In this document: one piece after another, positions 1 through 9,708 of the stretch | Numbering within the stretch: position 1 is the stretch's first letter | Layout: each line of letters begins with the position of its first letter | NCBI GenBank assembly: GCA_903813345.2 | Contig: CAIIXF020000005.1 | Location: forward strand, 4,247,375-4,311,374 | Source: Owenia fusiformis | Lineage: Eukaryota; Annelida; Polychaeta; Sabellida; Oweniidae | Reading direction: 5' to 3' | DNA: 64,000 bases | The notes under the pieces: model-generated | The model's input: only the letters and a program-made list of their open reading frames with translations | What the model was told of the DNA's origin: nothing | Database searches by the model: none | Made by a program: the position numbers and the translations under genes

Positions 1-401
1 AATTTTTTATTTACAATTAAACTTTAAAACTTTACTTGATTTGTCGCGTTGATTGTTTTTAGTCATTGATTGGTGGTTTAGATGGAATAACAGTTAAATG
101 GCCCTATAATTAAATTTCTGATATCTTCCTAACTTCATTTCTTCATTCTGTTCCAAATCATTCTTGTTTAATTAGTGTTTCCAACTTTTGTATCTATTCA
201 AAGATGGCAGCACCTTACATAGAGTCCAGTAATCAATCTTAACATTCAGCTCAAATTCGATTCACTACGGTGCCATGGCCGTTCAGCTTACCACGCTACC
301 ATTTGTTTGCTCGTTCGGTCCTGTTTGTTTGTTTGTTTGTACGGGTTGCTTTGTTGTCTATGGCTAATTGATTGATTGGGCGGCCCGTACGTGGCAGTTC
401 C

Positions 402-715
402 GGGACTAAGACCGGAGCTGTTACAGTACCTTGGGAAGATTGCATTGAGGTAGCACACCAACTCAAAAGCACCAAAAGTACCAAGATCTGGTTGAGGAGA
501 TAGAGGCCAAAGGGCTGAAAGTTCATTACTATCCCGTTGAAGTAGGTTGTAGAGGACTTCCATCAACATCTCTCAACCGAATGTTCAAGAATGTAGGACT
601 CCCACCCTCATGGCTCAAGAGAGCTAACAGAGCAGTTGGATCTGCAGCAGAGGAAGCCTCCCGCTGGCTCTGGCTGAGGAGAAATGACAAATGGGCACAG
701 GGGAGACAACGTTAA
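402..715 (+). pseudogene. C-terminal restriction-like endonuclease tail of an RLE-type non-LTR retrotransposon (broken)
   Basis: Translation gives a short stretch with TVPWED (about 423-440), then, after a frameshift between about 467 and 476, a run ending at TAA 713-715. The second run carries KYQDLVEE, PVEVGCRG and SRWLWLRRNDKW. From family knowledge this order (VP-E, K-x2-KY, VEVGCRG, SRWLW-R) is the extreme C-terminus of non-LTR polyproteins that use a restriction-like endonuclease instead of an APE endonuclease (R2/NeSL/Hero-type). The RT and the catalytic PD-D part lie upstream in a full element and are absent here, so only about 100 residues survive. No start codon applies because this is an internal fragment. 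It is dead: 5'-truncated and frameshifted. The recognition rests on remembered motif order, not on an alignment. Confidence 0.62.
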
Positions 716-952
716 CCAATGACTTATTTGACAATTGCTAATACATTCACTGAGGGTTTGTTCACCATCCCTTTACCGACAAGGGCAGAGTAGTGCGTAC
801 AGCAGGTAGCGCTTAAAGGTCGACCTCTCTGGCTATAGTGGTGTTCAAACCATCGAAGAATGTAAAGGTTGGTACCAACATGACAAACTGACCGAGTGAG
901 TTAAAAGGCAAGCAGGAACATCGTAGCATAGCACTCTCTTGTGTTTAATCAA
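716..952 (+). other. Probable 3' UTR of the RLE-type LINE fragment
   Basis: This non-coding stretch directly follows the stop of the endonuclease tail and ends where the Harbinger-like copy begins near 953. Its base composition is less AT-rich than its surroundings, as expected for element-derived DNA. No poly-A or short tandem tail is visible at the junction. Confidence 0.35.
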
Positions 953-1578
953 AGAAAGTGTTTATATGAAAGATCTAAAAATGAATTAAGGTTAGGGTGC
1001 ACTTTGATGAAAGGACCACATGCAGTATGGCAAGTGATTTTAGACGGTCATATCTTTCACCATGAGTACTTTCTGGGCATAAATACAGTGTTTTTATTAA
1101 AACAATATGTTTTCTTTCAATTGAAGTACCCATGATAGAAAAAATATCAATCAAACAATTTGAAAAATTATTAATAGGGACCCCATGTCAGCATTTTTTT
1201 CTAAATATTGAACCTATTTACTCAGAAGAGGATCTTCTTTTTCTGATTTTTATTTCATGAAAACATTATTATCCTGGAAGTCATTGTCTATCGAAGTATT
1301 TCGTTTTCAAATCTTGCATTCACGCACAGTCATACTGGGTCATACAAAAATTTAGTATAAATCTAGAGGCCTGTAGATCGACTGATGTCCTGGCGGGTGC
1401 CGTACGGCCATCAACAGATAGCCTTGCAATACCAGTGCGATGTCTTTCAGATTCAATTGATTGCGGGTGCCATACGATGCCTGTACTAATGTGACCATAC
1501 TCACGATTAGATCAAGACTTCGGTGAAAAGTCGCCCGGTCGATCTAGGCCGGCGCCTGGTGGCTATGTGACCTAGGCA
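953..1578 (+). mobile_element. Left-truncated copy of the PIF/Harbinger-like element at 59929-61435
   Basis: From about 956 the sequence matches the right half of the element at 59929-61435 at high identity, in the same orientation. It contains the ORF segment CLYERSKNELR (941-1135 frame), the GC-rich block with GTGCCGTACGGCCATC, and the right terminal repeat ending CCTAGGCA at 1578, followed by TAA. The left part, with the left TIR and the N-terminal half of the ORF, is missing. It keeps about 36 bp near the right end (GGTGAAAAGTCGCCCGG...) that the other copy lacks. The two copies are therefore independent derivatives, not one recent duplication. Confidence 0.75.
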
Positions 1579-1675
1579 TAAGTGGATGCTCGTTCCCTTT
1601 TTTTAAACCATCAAACAGATCCCAATTGTCTGTGTTTTCTCCATTGTCGTTTATATTCATTACGCGAACGTTACA

Positions 1676-1785
1676 AATTATGAACAAATATGCGAGTTGC
1701 GATTATGAAATAGTGGGTAGATATACTATATCTGCCCGCTAGGAGCGGGACGTAAAACTGATGAAAATATAAGTTTTTACCCTTT
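1676..1785 (+). repeat. Dispersed repeat with an imperfect GCGGGCAGATAT hairpin (copy 1)
   Basis: The segment from about TATGCGAGTTGCGATTATG through GGGTAGATATACTATATCTGCCC to TATAAGTTTTTACCC matches, in reverse orientation, 59470-59592. Its core is a near-perfect palindrome (GGGTAGATAT / ATATCTGCCC). It lies about 100 bp outside the right end of the truncated Harbinger copy. No ORF is visible. Confidence 0.6.
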
Positions 1786-1789
1786 TATG

Positions 1790-2120
1790 GCAGTTTCATT
1801 GTGAAGTATTAGAGATGTGTATGGAGGATTTGCATACAATACAATGATCTAAGCAGTGGTAACATACACAATGTAAGTTTCTATTCAACAGCCCCATTCA
1901 TCACTTCACTAATGATGCAAAAGTGAATGCCTTAGCTTAAATTAGATCTATAACAATTTGTAATTGTATTTACAAATATTATTAATGACTAGCCAAGTAT
2001 AAAGTAATCAATTCCTAATTTTACATGAATAGAAATAGCCTTCAAGATAGTGAAGAAAAATATATCATCCAAATATCCATTAGAGTGTTTACGCGCTCTT
2101 AATCCCCAGTAGTGTATTTG
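1790..2120. other. AT-rich spacer, nothing recognised
   Basis: There is no ORF, TIR or tRNA-like motif. The composition is ordinary for this window. Confidence 0.5.
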
Positions 2121-2123
2121 AGC

Positions 2124-2535
2124 TGTTATCACAAAGTTCGAGGAGGATATAGGAAAGTTGTCTGTCCCTCCGTCCGTTTATCCGGCTGATAAATCACCGG
2201 TAGATGGATTCGATTCAAAATTTATGGACTTATGGGTTATGGGGGTAGAACCTCTGCTTGCGAAGGAATTTTTAAAACGTAATTTTTGATAACTCAAATA
2301 GCACTGAATGGATTTTGTTCAACTTTATATGGTGATGCCTAGGGACACAACAGATCTGATCGAGAAAGATTTTTAAAATGGCAGCTGAATTTCAAAATGA
2401 TTGCCATTTTCGTAATGCTTGTCAAATGCTTATTTACGGAAATGGTTTACATTTTACATGTTGATGCCTAGGGAAAAACAAGTTGTGCTCAAGAAGGAAT
2501 TTTCAAGATGGCCACTTATTATCAAAATATTTTGT
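2124..2535 (+). repeat. ATGGCC-type dispersed repeat, copy 1 (plus orientation)
   Basis: The stretch begins with a degenerate end (TATCACAAAGTTCGAGGAGG, then TCCCTCCGTCCG) and continues into units containing AAAATGGCAGC and CAAGATGGCC. The same end and body recur at 8335-8890 and 25805-26545 (reverse) and at 28625-28820 (plus). This copy is more diverged. It has no coding capacity. Confidence 0.6.
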
Positions 2536-2539
2536 ATCA

Positions 2540-2580
2540 AAAATTAAAAAAAAGTGGCGTTTTTTTTGGCTCACCCTGTA
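2540..2580 (-). mobile_element. Solo terminal repeat of a Tc1/mariner-like element
   Basis: The run TTTTTTGGCTCACCCTG followed by TA has the ...CACCCTG-TA structure seen at the ends of the elements at 33625 and 42982. No partner end was found upstream, so this is a fragment or a copy captured at the edge of the neighbouring repeat. Confidence 0.4.
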
Positions 2581-2852
2581 TATATCCATCAGTTGACTAT
2601 TTTAGGGTGCATGTTTATCTTTATCCTAGGATCAAATGGGAAGTTTGATAACAGTGAATGTTTGAAGAAACAAATAAGTTCCCAGTTATATGAACATAAA
2701 TTAAATGGACAGGGAAATTAATCAGGAAGGGTAATACAAAAATGAACAAATATACTCCAAAAGAAATTCATGTTGATGTGAGTAGTAGCAAATAATGTTT
2801 GTCCTAGCACATACTTTTTATCATCTCACTCTTAATTAAACATTGTTTATAT

Positions 2853-3642
2853 TCAGTCAGTCAGTAGCCTAGATCCAAATGATTTGTTATTCAAAAGTCG
2901 CTGATATATTTCAAATGGATCTGAATTAATGTCCACCTCTGTACGATGACGATTGTGAAGCCCTTCAAATGAGCAGACAACCTTGCCATTGAACATCCAG
3001 CAGTTTTTTACAAAGTCCTTACTTTTTAGAGTTTTCATTAGCTGTACATTCTTCACTGTTGCAACCTCATGGATAGCTATCCCAGATTTTGCAAGTTTTT
3101 TCCTTTTTTTATCATGCAATATTTTGGATCATTAGTATTGAATTTGACAATGAGTGCCCTTTTTCGACCTGGTGCCTTACTTCCAACTCTATGCGAATCA
3201 TCAACATCAGAATGAGAAATGTTTGCATTTATTTTCTCAGCAACATCAATGACTAACGCTTTGCAATCCTCATTAGCAGTTTCTTCAATCCCAGTTATTT
3301 TGATGTTAGTTTTACGTGAGTATTGTTCATTTCTATTTACATCTACCCCAGCTTCTAATAAACATTTGTTAAAGACAGTGATTTTATTGTTGGTTGTCAT
3401 CATATCAGAAGATTACAAAGTCGTTGGTTGTATTCCGTCATGGAGCAGTTGATGGATTGAGGGATCAATTTATCTAGAGAAGAACTAATCTGAGATTCAA
3501 TAGCTGCTACTATTTCGAGTAGATCCGAGTTATGTGTATGTGATGTACCAGTCTGACCATTGTCTATAAGGTTTGTAGCTCCTTGCTCCTGATAAAGCTG
3601 TGACTTATTCAAAACTAATGGTTGATTTTGATTGGTATTCAA
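2853..3642 (-). pseudogene. LINE ORF1-like protein with RRM-type region (frameshifted, antisense)
   Basis: Three overlapping minus-strand ORFs in three frames (3642-3400, 3403-3077, 3119-2853) read as one broken protein. The middle piece has NEQYSRKTNIKITGI, then DDSHRVG, then RALIVKF and KGKNL. This order is typical of the ORF1p RRM-like domain (Transposase_22 family) of L1-like and related LINEs, an RNA-binding chaperone of the retrotransposon RNP. The last piece (KKLAKSGIAIHE ... CWMFNGKVVC) fits its C-terminal domain. The first piece is a polar, helix-prone N-terminal region with a possible coiled coil. Frameshifts lie near 3400 and between 3095 and 3119. No RT/endonuclease ORF follows downstream on this strand, and the 5' side is cut by the element at 3669. 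Confidence 0.68.
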
Positions 3643-3668
3643 GGGTAACTCATCAGTTTGAGGTGTTG

Positions 3669-4098
3669 TATAAAAAACCTCATACTCACCTACCCACGTA
3701 TGTGGGACATGATAGTCTTTGAAGGGTTCAATTTTAAAGATCTTAGTTTATTATTAAATCTTAGTTTATGATGAATTATAGATGCATTTGTAACGACCCT
3801 TGATAGCAAGTTGCTACTACATCCCAGCTGGGTTCGATTCCCACTCAGGGCATTGAATTTAGCACACTTTCTTTCAATTTCTTTATCTGGCTTGTTGGAC
3901 CTATGCTCGCGGTCGTTAGTTATTTATTCTCCTGGGGCGCCCTCGGGTCATTACACATTAAAATGCATTCATAAAAGCCGGAATTGTAGAAATGTTAGCC
4001 ATTTTGAGATTTAATAATCTTTAAAATTGTACCCTTCAATGACTGTATCATGTTCCACGTAGGTGGGTAGGTGGGTATGAGGTAGGAGGTTTTTTATA
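3669..4098. mobile_element. Non-autonomous element with about 75-bp TIRs, containing a SINE
   Basis: The left end TATAAAAAACCTC... with CACCTACCCACGTATGTGGG and TTGAAGGGTTCAATTTTAAA recurs inverted at the right end (about 4013-4098). The TIR is about 75 bp with small differences. The outermost TATA may include a TA target duplication. The interior holds a SINE copy (3786-3995). The element appears to have inserted just 5' of the antisense LINE ORF1 remnant. No transposase is present. Confidence 0.7.
3786..3995 (+). repeat. tRNA-derived SINE copy A (A-box region deleted)
   Basis: It shares GTAACGACCCTTGATAGCAA and the block GGGCATTGAATTTAGCAC with the copies at 42001-42185 (+) and 40440-40656 (-). 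A B-box-like GGTTCGATTCCC lies at about 3831-3842, but the A-box part present in the other copies is deleted here. The tail includes CTGGGGCGCCCTCGG and TCATTACACATTAAAATG. Confidence 0.7.
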
Positions 4099-4099
4099 C

Positions 4100-4930
4100 A
4101 AAGCCTAAGATTGAGCTTGAGATCCTGATGTCAGTGAGTGGAAACTGACATATTTTCAATGGCTGGAACTGTAAATGTAGTCTTTGGCAATGGCTGTGGA
4201 AGAAATAACACTGGTTGGAGTAACTGATGTAAGAGTTGAAGACATAAGTCGTAAACTGAATGGTGATGGTCCATTTGCTGCTTTTGTTCACAGCTGCAAG
4301 TGTTCAATCAAGCATAGTCAAAATAGCCTGCTAGAGAACTGGTAAATCCAATAAGAAGCTGGTTTACAGTGCCAGGGTGTTGCAGTGAAAGTACACTGTT
4401 TTGACCTTTGTTCTTAATTTATAAAAACATCACATCACATCACTTGTATTTTTCTTTCCTAAACATCTCTATAACCGTACAAAATGCAGCAAATATTTTC
4501 AGAATATCCTGATGTATTCATGAATCTTGTAGTATCCATATTGTTGTCCAAATAATTTACATGTTCTTAGCCAGTGCATTTCCGAGTAAATCAGTGCATA
4601 TGGAGGGATAAATTGTTGCCAATGAACCTTCTTAATCATATAAAAAATTTATGATGGGTACTTCAGGGTAATAAAGTAACATCATACTTATGTCCGATCA
4701 TAAGTTCGAATAAAAGTTGAGTTTCAATTATTAATTGTATGCCTTATATGAGACCAATGTTAATGCTACCAGGGGGAATTGGACCTGCAGGCTTTACTAT
4801 TTTTACATGTTTTTTCTGTATTGAAAATTCTATATTTGATTTTCAAAGAATCTACACATATTTCGTTGTGGTTTTATCTTTATATCGTAATTCCAATCAC
4901 CGCCATCGCTTTTTGAATGAGTTAACCTTG
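4100..4930. other. AT-rich spacer with a short CACAT microsatellite
   Basis: A four-unit CATCA repeat is present near 4428-4442. Otherwise I see no element ends or coding signal. Confidence 0.45.
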
Positions 4931-4931
4931 A

Positions 4932-5030
4932 AATATAAGGAATTCATGCTATTCTCATACTTATAGACCATTTATTAAAGGAATATAAGGAATTCATGCT
5001 ATTCTCATACTTATAGACCATTTATTAAAG
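4932..5030 (+). repeat. Exact 50-bp tandem duplication
   Basis: The block from AATATAAGGAATTC through CCATTTATTAAAG occurs at 4932-4980 and again at 4982-5030, with a period of 50 bp and no visible mismatch. This implies a recent slippage event, or alternatively an assembly artefact. Confidence 0.9.
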
Positions 5031-5065
5031 TGTGCGCCAAAGTTTAAAACTTTGCAGGCTCAGCG

Positions 5066-5118
5066 CTCTCGCTAACCTATATAAAGAGATTACAAGGTAC
5101 AGGCTTCAGAGGTAAGTC
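5066..5118 (+). promoter_or_regulatory. Weak core-promoter-like cluster (TATA-like motif and GTAAGT)
   Basis: CTATATAAAG sits at about 5077-5086. About 30 bp downstream is AGAGGTAAGT, which could be a splice donor. No coding exon follows that I can identify, and such motifs arise by chance in AT-rich DNA. Confidence 0.15.
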
Positions 5119-5690
5119 AGGAAGGTGAACAATCTTCGTCCCATGTTGATTTCCCGTATAATCGTAAACAGGCAAGTTTCACCATTGAAATTGAAAATTA
5201 CTATTAGATATACTTTGTTACTGTTATTAATGAGCTATTAAGTGTATGCATCAATCAAATGGCTCATTTTGAACTTATAAAAAGTATTTGTGTTTTGTTT
5301 CCCAGGGAATCGTATTCCCATGTAGTACACACATAAATAGTGTACATTATGTAGTACTTGAATAGCCTGGTTTATATAATATTGAAGGACATGCTGATTG
5401 TACACACGAGTACATGCATGAAGGCCTAATATTGATTTTGCTTGCATATCTAAATAAAAATAAACTCTTCTAATCCCCTAATGTAAACACGGCGGTATAC
5501 GTAGTCCGATTTATCAGAGACTTTAAGCAGTAAAAAAAATTAATTTGCTTCATGGGTGACAAAATATTTTTACTTTCCTGGTGAATGTCGAGTCGTCACA
5601 TCATATGAATGTAATTTAAGGTTGATCTGTCTGCATGGGGTTTTAGTGTCAATTGTTACCAAAACTATCAGGAAAAACAATATACTAGAT
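5119..5690. other. AT-rich spacer, nothing recognised
   Basis: Only short random ORFs are present, with no repeat recognised elsewhere in the window. Confidence 0.4.
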
Positions 5691-5691
5691 G

Positions 5692-5790
5692 CAGGGCTGT
5701 CAACTTGGGACCATCCAACATGAGTGATTTACAAATGTTGAACACCTACCTCCACATTTTGGACACCTTACTGAACACTGGTCAATATAC
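5692..5790 (+). mobile_element. Left-end fragment of the CAGGSCTGTCAAC (hAT-like) family
   Basis: It starts CAGGGCTGTCAACTTGGGAC and continues AACATGAGTGATTTACAAAT, matching the end at 50651 and, inverted, the right end of the element at 16398-16796. The partner end is absent. Confidence 0.6.
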
Positions 5791-5902
5791 AGTATCAGCA
5801 TCCGTATATATACCGTATCTCAAAAATTGTTTCTAAAATTGAAAATATTATATTCTTGGAAAAGGTGACTTTGAGGTCAGCTAGATTTCTCATAGACCCT
5901 AT

Positions 5903-7125
5903 GTCACAGTTGCCAACTCCCGATTTAAATCGGGAGATTCCTGTTTTTTAACCCATCTCCTGCGCAATTTTGCCATCTCCCGATTTTCTAATTTTGTAAT
6001 TTTTCATCATCTCCCGATTTTTTCTCCCGATTTCTACAAAAAACTTCGCATGTTTTAGGTAAAAATCCCCCGATTTTGTCTGTGTCCTCCCGTTTTTTCC
6101 TCCTACCTCCCGATTTTTAACTTGAATCCGAGTACTCATCGATCGTCTCCAGTATCATTCATATAAGTCAATTAACTCCAGTGACATCTAATCATGAAAA
6201 ACAAAGTTAATCTAATATAAATGTCCAATCAACAACAAGGAAATTAGCGCACGCGCAACAATTTTAATCAGTAAGGGCGAATCCATCCTTTATTACGATC
6301 CTAGCGCATGCGTATTACGTAGATAATCTCCTGAGTGGAGGCGATAAGAATCTGCACAAGTATGTCGTGAAAGGGGGTAAGAATAATTTTGTCTATTTAT
6401 GCACGATTGCGTCAGCCTACCAAGATTAAGCATGTATATACATTAAGAGAAATCATGTTAAATAAGTTTGAATGATTTTACCATTGAAGTTTGTCAAAGA
6501 TTGAGATTTATCAGTCACATTTACGGTAAGCTTTTTGGTTTTTCCCTCCTGGACCAAGGAGGATTGGCTCCAAGGATGCAACATCGATACCGATACTCCC
6601 TATGTCGTGACTACAAAATTCGAATTCAAACTGCATTTTATAAAGAAGTCTCCTGTTTTCTCCTGTTTTTAAAGAAAATATCCTGTTTTCTCTGGTTTTT
6701 AAGGAAAATATCCTGTTTTCTCCTGTTTTTAAAGATAATCTGTTTTTCTCATGCTTTTAAAATAAATTGTTTTCTCCTGTCTTTAAAGAAAATCTCCTGT
6801 TTAGACTGAAAATCTCCTGTTTTCTCCTGTTTTTTAGATGGTAACTTGTTTTCTAAAAGAAATCTCCTGTTTTCTCCCTTTTTTTAAAAGAAGTCTCCTG
6901 TTTTCTCCTGTTTTTTAAAGAAAATTTCCTGTTTAGACTGAAAGTCTCTTGTTTTCTCCTGTTTTTTAGATGGTAACTTGTTTTCTAAAAGAAACCTCCT
7001 GTTTTTTAAAAGAAGTCTCCTGTTTTTTTCAGTAAAAGTCTCCTGTTTTTTTGCAAAATATCTCCTGGATTCTCCTGTTTTTTTAAAAAAACTCCTGTTT
7101 TTTTTCTCTGAGAGGTTGGCAGGTA
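5903..7125 (+). repeat. Degenerate TCTCCCGATTTT / TCTCCTGTTTT array
   Basis: About 5910-6120 carries many copies of a 10-12 bp motif, TCTCCCGATTTT, including an 18-bp perfect palindrome (TCCCGATTTAAATCGGGA). About 6640-7110 carries many copies of TCTCCTGTTTT(C). The block starts near CAGTTGCCAACTCCC and ends near GAGAGGTTGGCAGGTAT, so TTGCCAAC and GTTGGCA may be terminal inverted repeats of one element with internal simple-repeat growth. The short ORFs here (for example 6468-6809 and 6978-7259) are repetitive translations (SCFLLFLKK) and are not genes. Confidence 0.7.
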
Positions 7126-7159
7126 TGCCATGTTATAAAATCACAAAAATGAAATATCT

Positions 7160-7315
7160 ATTCTTGAATTGGACAAATAATATTTTGTTTTACTTGACAT
7201 ATTTTCATTTGTATAAGGGTAATATTAGAACTTTTTTACATATATGCCATGTTATCTGATCCGAATTAACCACCTGGTGGTGAAACTGGGAACTACCTAC
7301 TGGCATCTACACAAT
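7160..7315 (+). repeat. Dispersed repeat shared with 56735-56940
   Basis: TGGACAAATAATATTTTGTT, the block ATAAGGGTAATATTAGAACT and GCCATGTTATCTGATC with CACCTGGTGGTGAAA recur in the same order and orientation at 56735-56940, with substitutions and indels. Function unknown. Confidence 0.6.
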
Positions 7316-7369
7316 TGAATTATGAAAAGAGAATCAATTTTGACATCAAATATCTAAGCACAAGTGCCA

Positions 7370-7570
7370 AATGGACAGGACCAAAACTAATGAAAAGTAA
7401 ATTCTAAGTGTAAACCTGTCATAAGAATAAATGGACCCTATCCCTAACCATGATCATGATCTAACATGAAAAGAAATACTGTCTAACACCCCTTTCCCGT
7501 CCTAATAGTTGTGGAAACTAGAACTCGATCATTACAATTCCTCACTGGCGATAAAGGGAAGACAAAATGC
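7370..7570 (-). repeat. Family B dispersed repeat, copy 1
   Basis: It contains AAGTGTAAACCTGTCATAAG and CATGATCTAACATGAAAAGA, with CTAACACCCC following. The same series of blocks is found at 38190-38685, 43400-43640 and 53295-53640 (same strand) and inverted at 36000-36510. No ORF is conserved across copies. Confidence 0.6.
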
Positions 7571-8334
7571 AGTCTCAAAATACAGATAATACCAAATTAA
7601 CATAATCACCACAAGTTATGAGTGTGATTAACTTCTTACACATTGCAATAATATATAATTAAAGTGTGTATAAAATAAGGTATGACAGATTCATCATATT
7701 ATTTCTAAGAGCTAAAATAAAATATTTTTGCCTTCTTAAGTTCTTACTGTCACCTATTTTAATTCATTAACACTATTATCCTCAATAAAAGGTGTTAGCT
7801 CTGTGTATTATCACTACCTAAGATTGCATGCCATGATGAATCAACCATCTTTCTATACTTTGTGTTTTCTTAAAAGATAATACCCTATAGAAATGCAGAC
7901 AGTATGTAATTAACAACTACTTTGAGCTACTTGATTATATTGCAAGCTCTTCAAGTGCTGTGAACAAGTTTATACTGCTTGTGCTCATTTGGTACGCTCT
8001 TCACATATTGGACCATAGCTTAGGCAATTATTTCCTCATATGGAGTTTAAATGAGAAAATGAGCAACCTTATCTTTTGTATTAAATTCTGCTTTTTTGTC
8101 CCCACCACTAGTCTGGGGTAATATTGACATATTGGTTTCTCAGTTCACAATTGAGTGACATTCCTTAATTATGCAGCTTCCAAAAACAATTTATAAAGAT
8201 ATTTAGATTAAGAATCAGATTATAGTAGATTATTATAAAAAATGAAATGACTATGGCATAAAGAGACAAAGACACAAAAGGATCCTAGTCACAAAATATA
8301 GATTTTAATACACTTAAGTTGGACAAATTAAATT

Positions 8335-8892
8335 TTAACAAAACTGCACTTACATGTAAATGGCAGACATTTTTCAAAATGGCCACCTACTAGCCGAAGT
8401 GTCATAAGACAGTGTGACATGCCTATGAGTATGCAGATATTAAATATGAACAAAATCGCTTTTTGAGTTTTAGTAAAAGACGTAAAATAACACACATAAA
8501 AAAGGCAGCCATTTGGAAAATGGCCATCTTCTAGACAAAGTATCATAAACGTTTGCCATGTTTATGAGTATTTACATATCAAATAGGAACAAAATCGCTT
8601 CACTACTTTTCAAATCGTAAAATAATATGTGTAAAGGCCGGCATTATCCAAAATGGCTGTATTCTGTTATATACTTTTTAGATTTAAAACATATTACTAT
8701 TTATATATTTTACCTAAATTATTTTGAAAATTAGCTTTCGTGCAGAACTTCTACCCAGATTGGGGATGTGTACAAAATATGAACAAAATTGGGCAAACAG
8801 TATTTGAGTTACCGCCATGATGGGTGGATGGACGGACGATGGAGGCATTCCCTATAACCCTCCAAACTTTGTTCGATGGGATAACAAAAATT
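8335..8892 (-). repeat. ATGGCC-type dispersed repeat, copy 2
   Basis: Two internal units contain AAATGGCAGACATTTTTC / AAAATGGCCACC, AGTGTCATAAGACAGTGTG and ATGAACAAAATCGC. The end reads GGACGGACGATGGAGGCATT and finishes TCGATGGGATAAC at 8891. The unit period is about 120-180 bp. This is the better-preserved reverse orientation of the 2124 copy. Confidence 0.72.
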
Positions 8893-8894
8893 AA

Positions 8895-9700
8895 ATGCAT
8901 TGCAGCTCTCACACATACGTGACGCCTTCTACACTCTTCACTGTCAATGTTGGTATTTTCTTGATCAGAATGAAATATTGCATATGGGAACAGCTGTTTG
9001 AAATGAACCAGTTCTAATATTTAATGCTCCTCATATTGTGATTTATCTCCCAAGTTTTCTATTTTAATTTGATATATATTGGGCAGGGGGTAATTTATCA
9101 TATCTATCTTAACACTAAGTGATGCAGTTAGGATATATGAGGATTCAAAAACAATAAATTCACAATAAACAGCTTGAAAACTATTTACTTTATTTCTTTT
9201 AGTATTCACTATCCATTTTTTCAATTTTGATATTTTGTTACAGCTGTTTTGATTTGTCTACCAGGTCATTTCAGTTGTATTTTATATGGTTCTGACATTT
9301 CATTTACTTGTTCCATTCCATCATGTGAACATTGACACATTTTGAATTTAAAATGGTAACTGAATTGATCTTGATATAGTTCTGCAACTCTATCCTTAAG
9401 TTAATATAGATGACATCATCTTGTATCACTCAATAAGTCAGCAATTACACTTTGTTTATTGTCCTGTGTACCTGGGGGTTTCTTATGTCATGCTATCACA
9501 AATTAAATTTGAACTGCTGGTGTTTTTTTCAGTTCAGAATTCTTATTATCAGCTTTGGTCTTATTACCTAATAAAATATTTCAAAACAACCTAACAACAC
9601 ATTAACATCACAAAATGTCACCACCTAGTTGCTCACAATGTTAGGAGGTATTAACCCGCTCTGGGTTCTTAAGAACAGTTGAGCAACGTGTGTATGTGTA
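8895..9700. other. AT-rich spacer, nothing recognised
   Basis: No terminal repeats or coding homology are apparent. The minus-strand ORF at 9021-9224 looks like random AT-rich translation. Confidence 0.4.
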
Positions 9701-9708
9701 GGGATATA

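Noticed and set aside
1-240. Any feature in the first 240 bases
   Set aside because: Plain AT-rich sequence with no terminal repeat, ORF or tRNA-like motif.
288-569. 93-codon minus-strand ORF opposite the LINE tail
   Set aside because: It is the shadow of the plus-strand endonuclease tail, which has recognisable family motifs.
2124-2580. A single TIR element from 2124 to 2580
   Set aside because: The left end belongs to the ATGGCC family and the right end (CACCCTG-TA) to a Tc1-like terminus. They are not inverted copies of each other.
6640-7110. Regular short repeats that might suggest a CRISPR array
   Set aside because: Motifs are 11-12 bp, degenerate and contiguous with no unique spacers. 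The setting is eukaryotic.
6468-7259. ORFs reading SCFLLFLKK repeats as a membrane protein
   Set aside because: They are translations of the TCTCCTGTTTT array.
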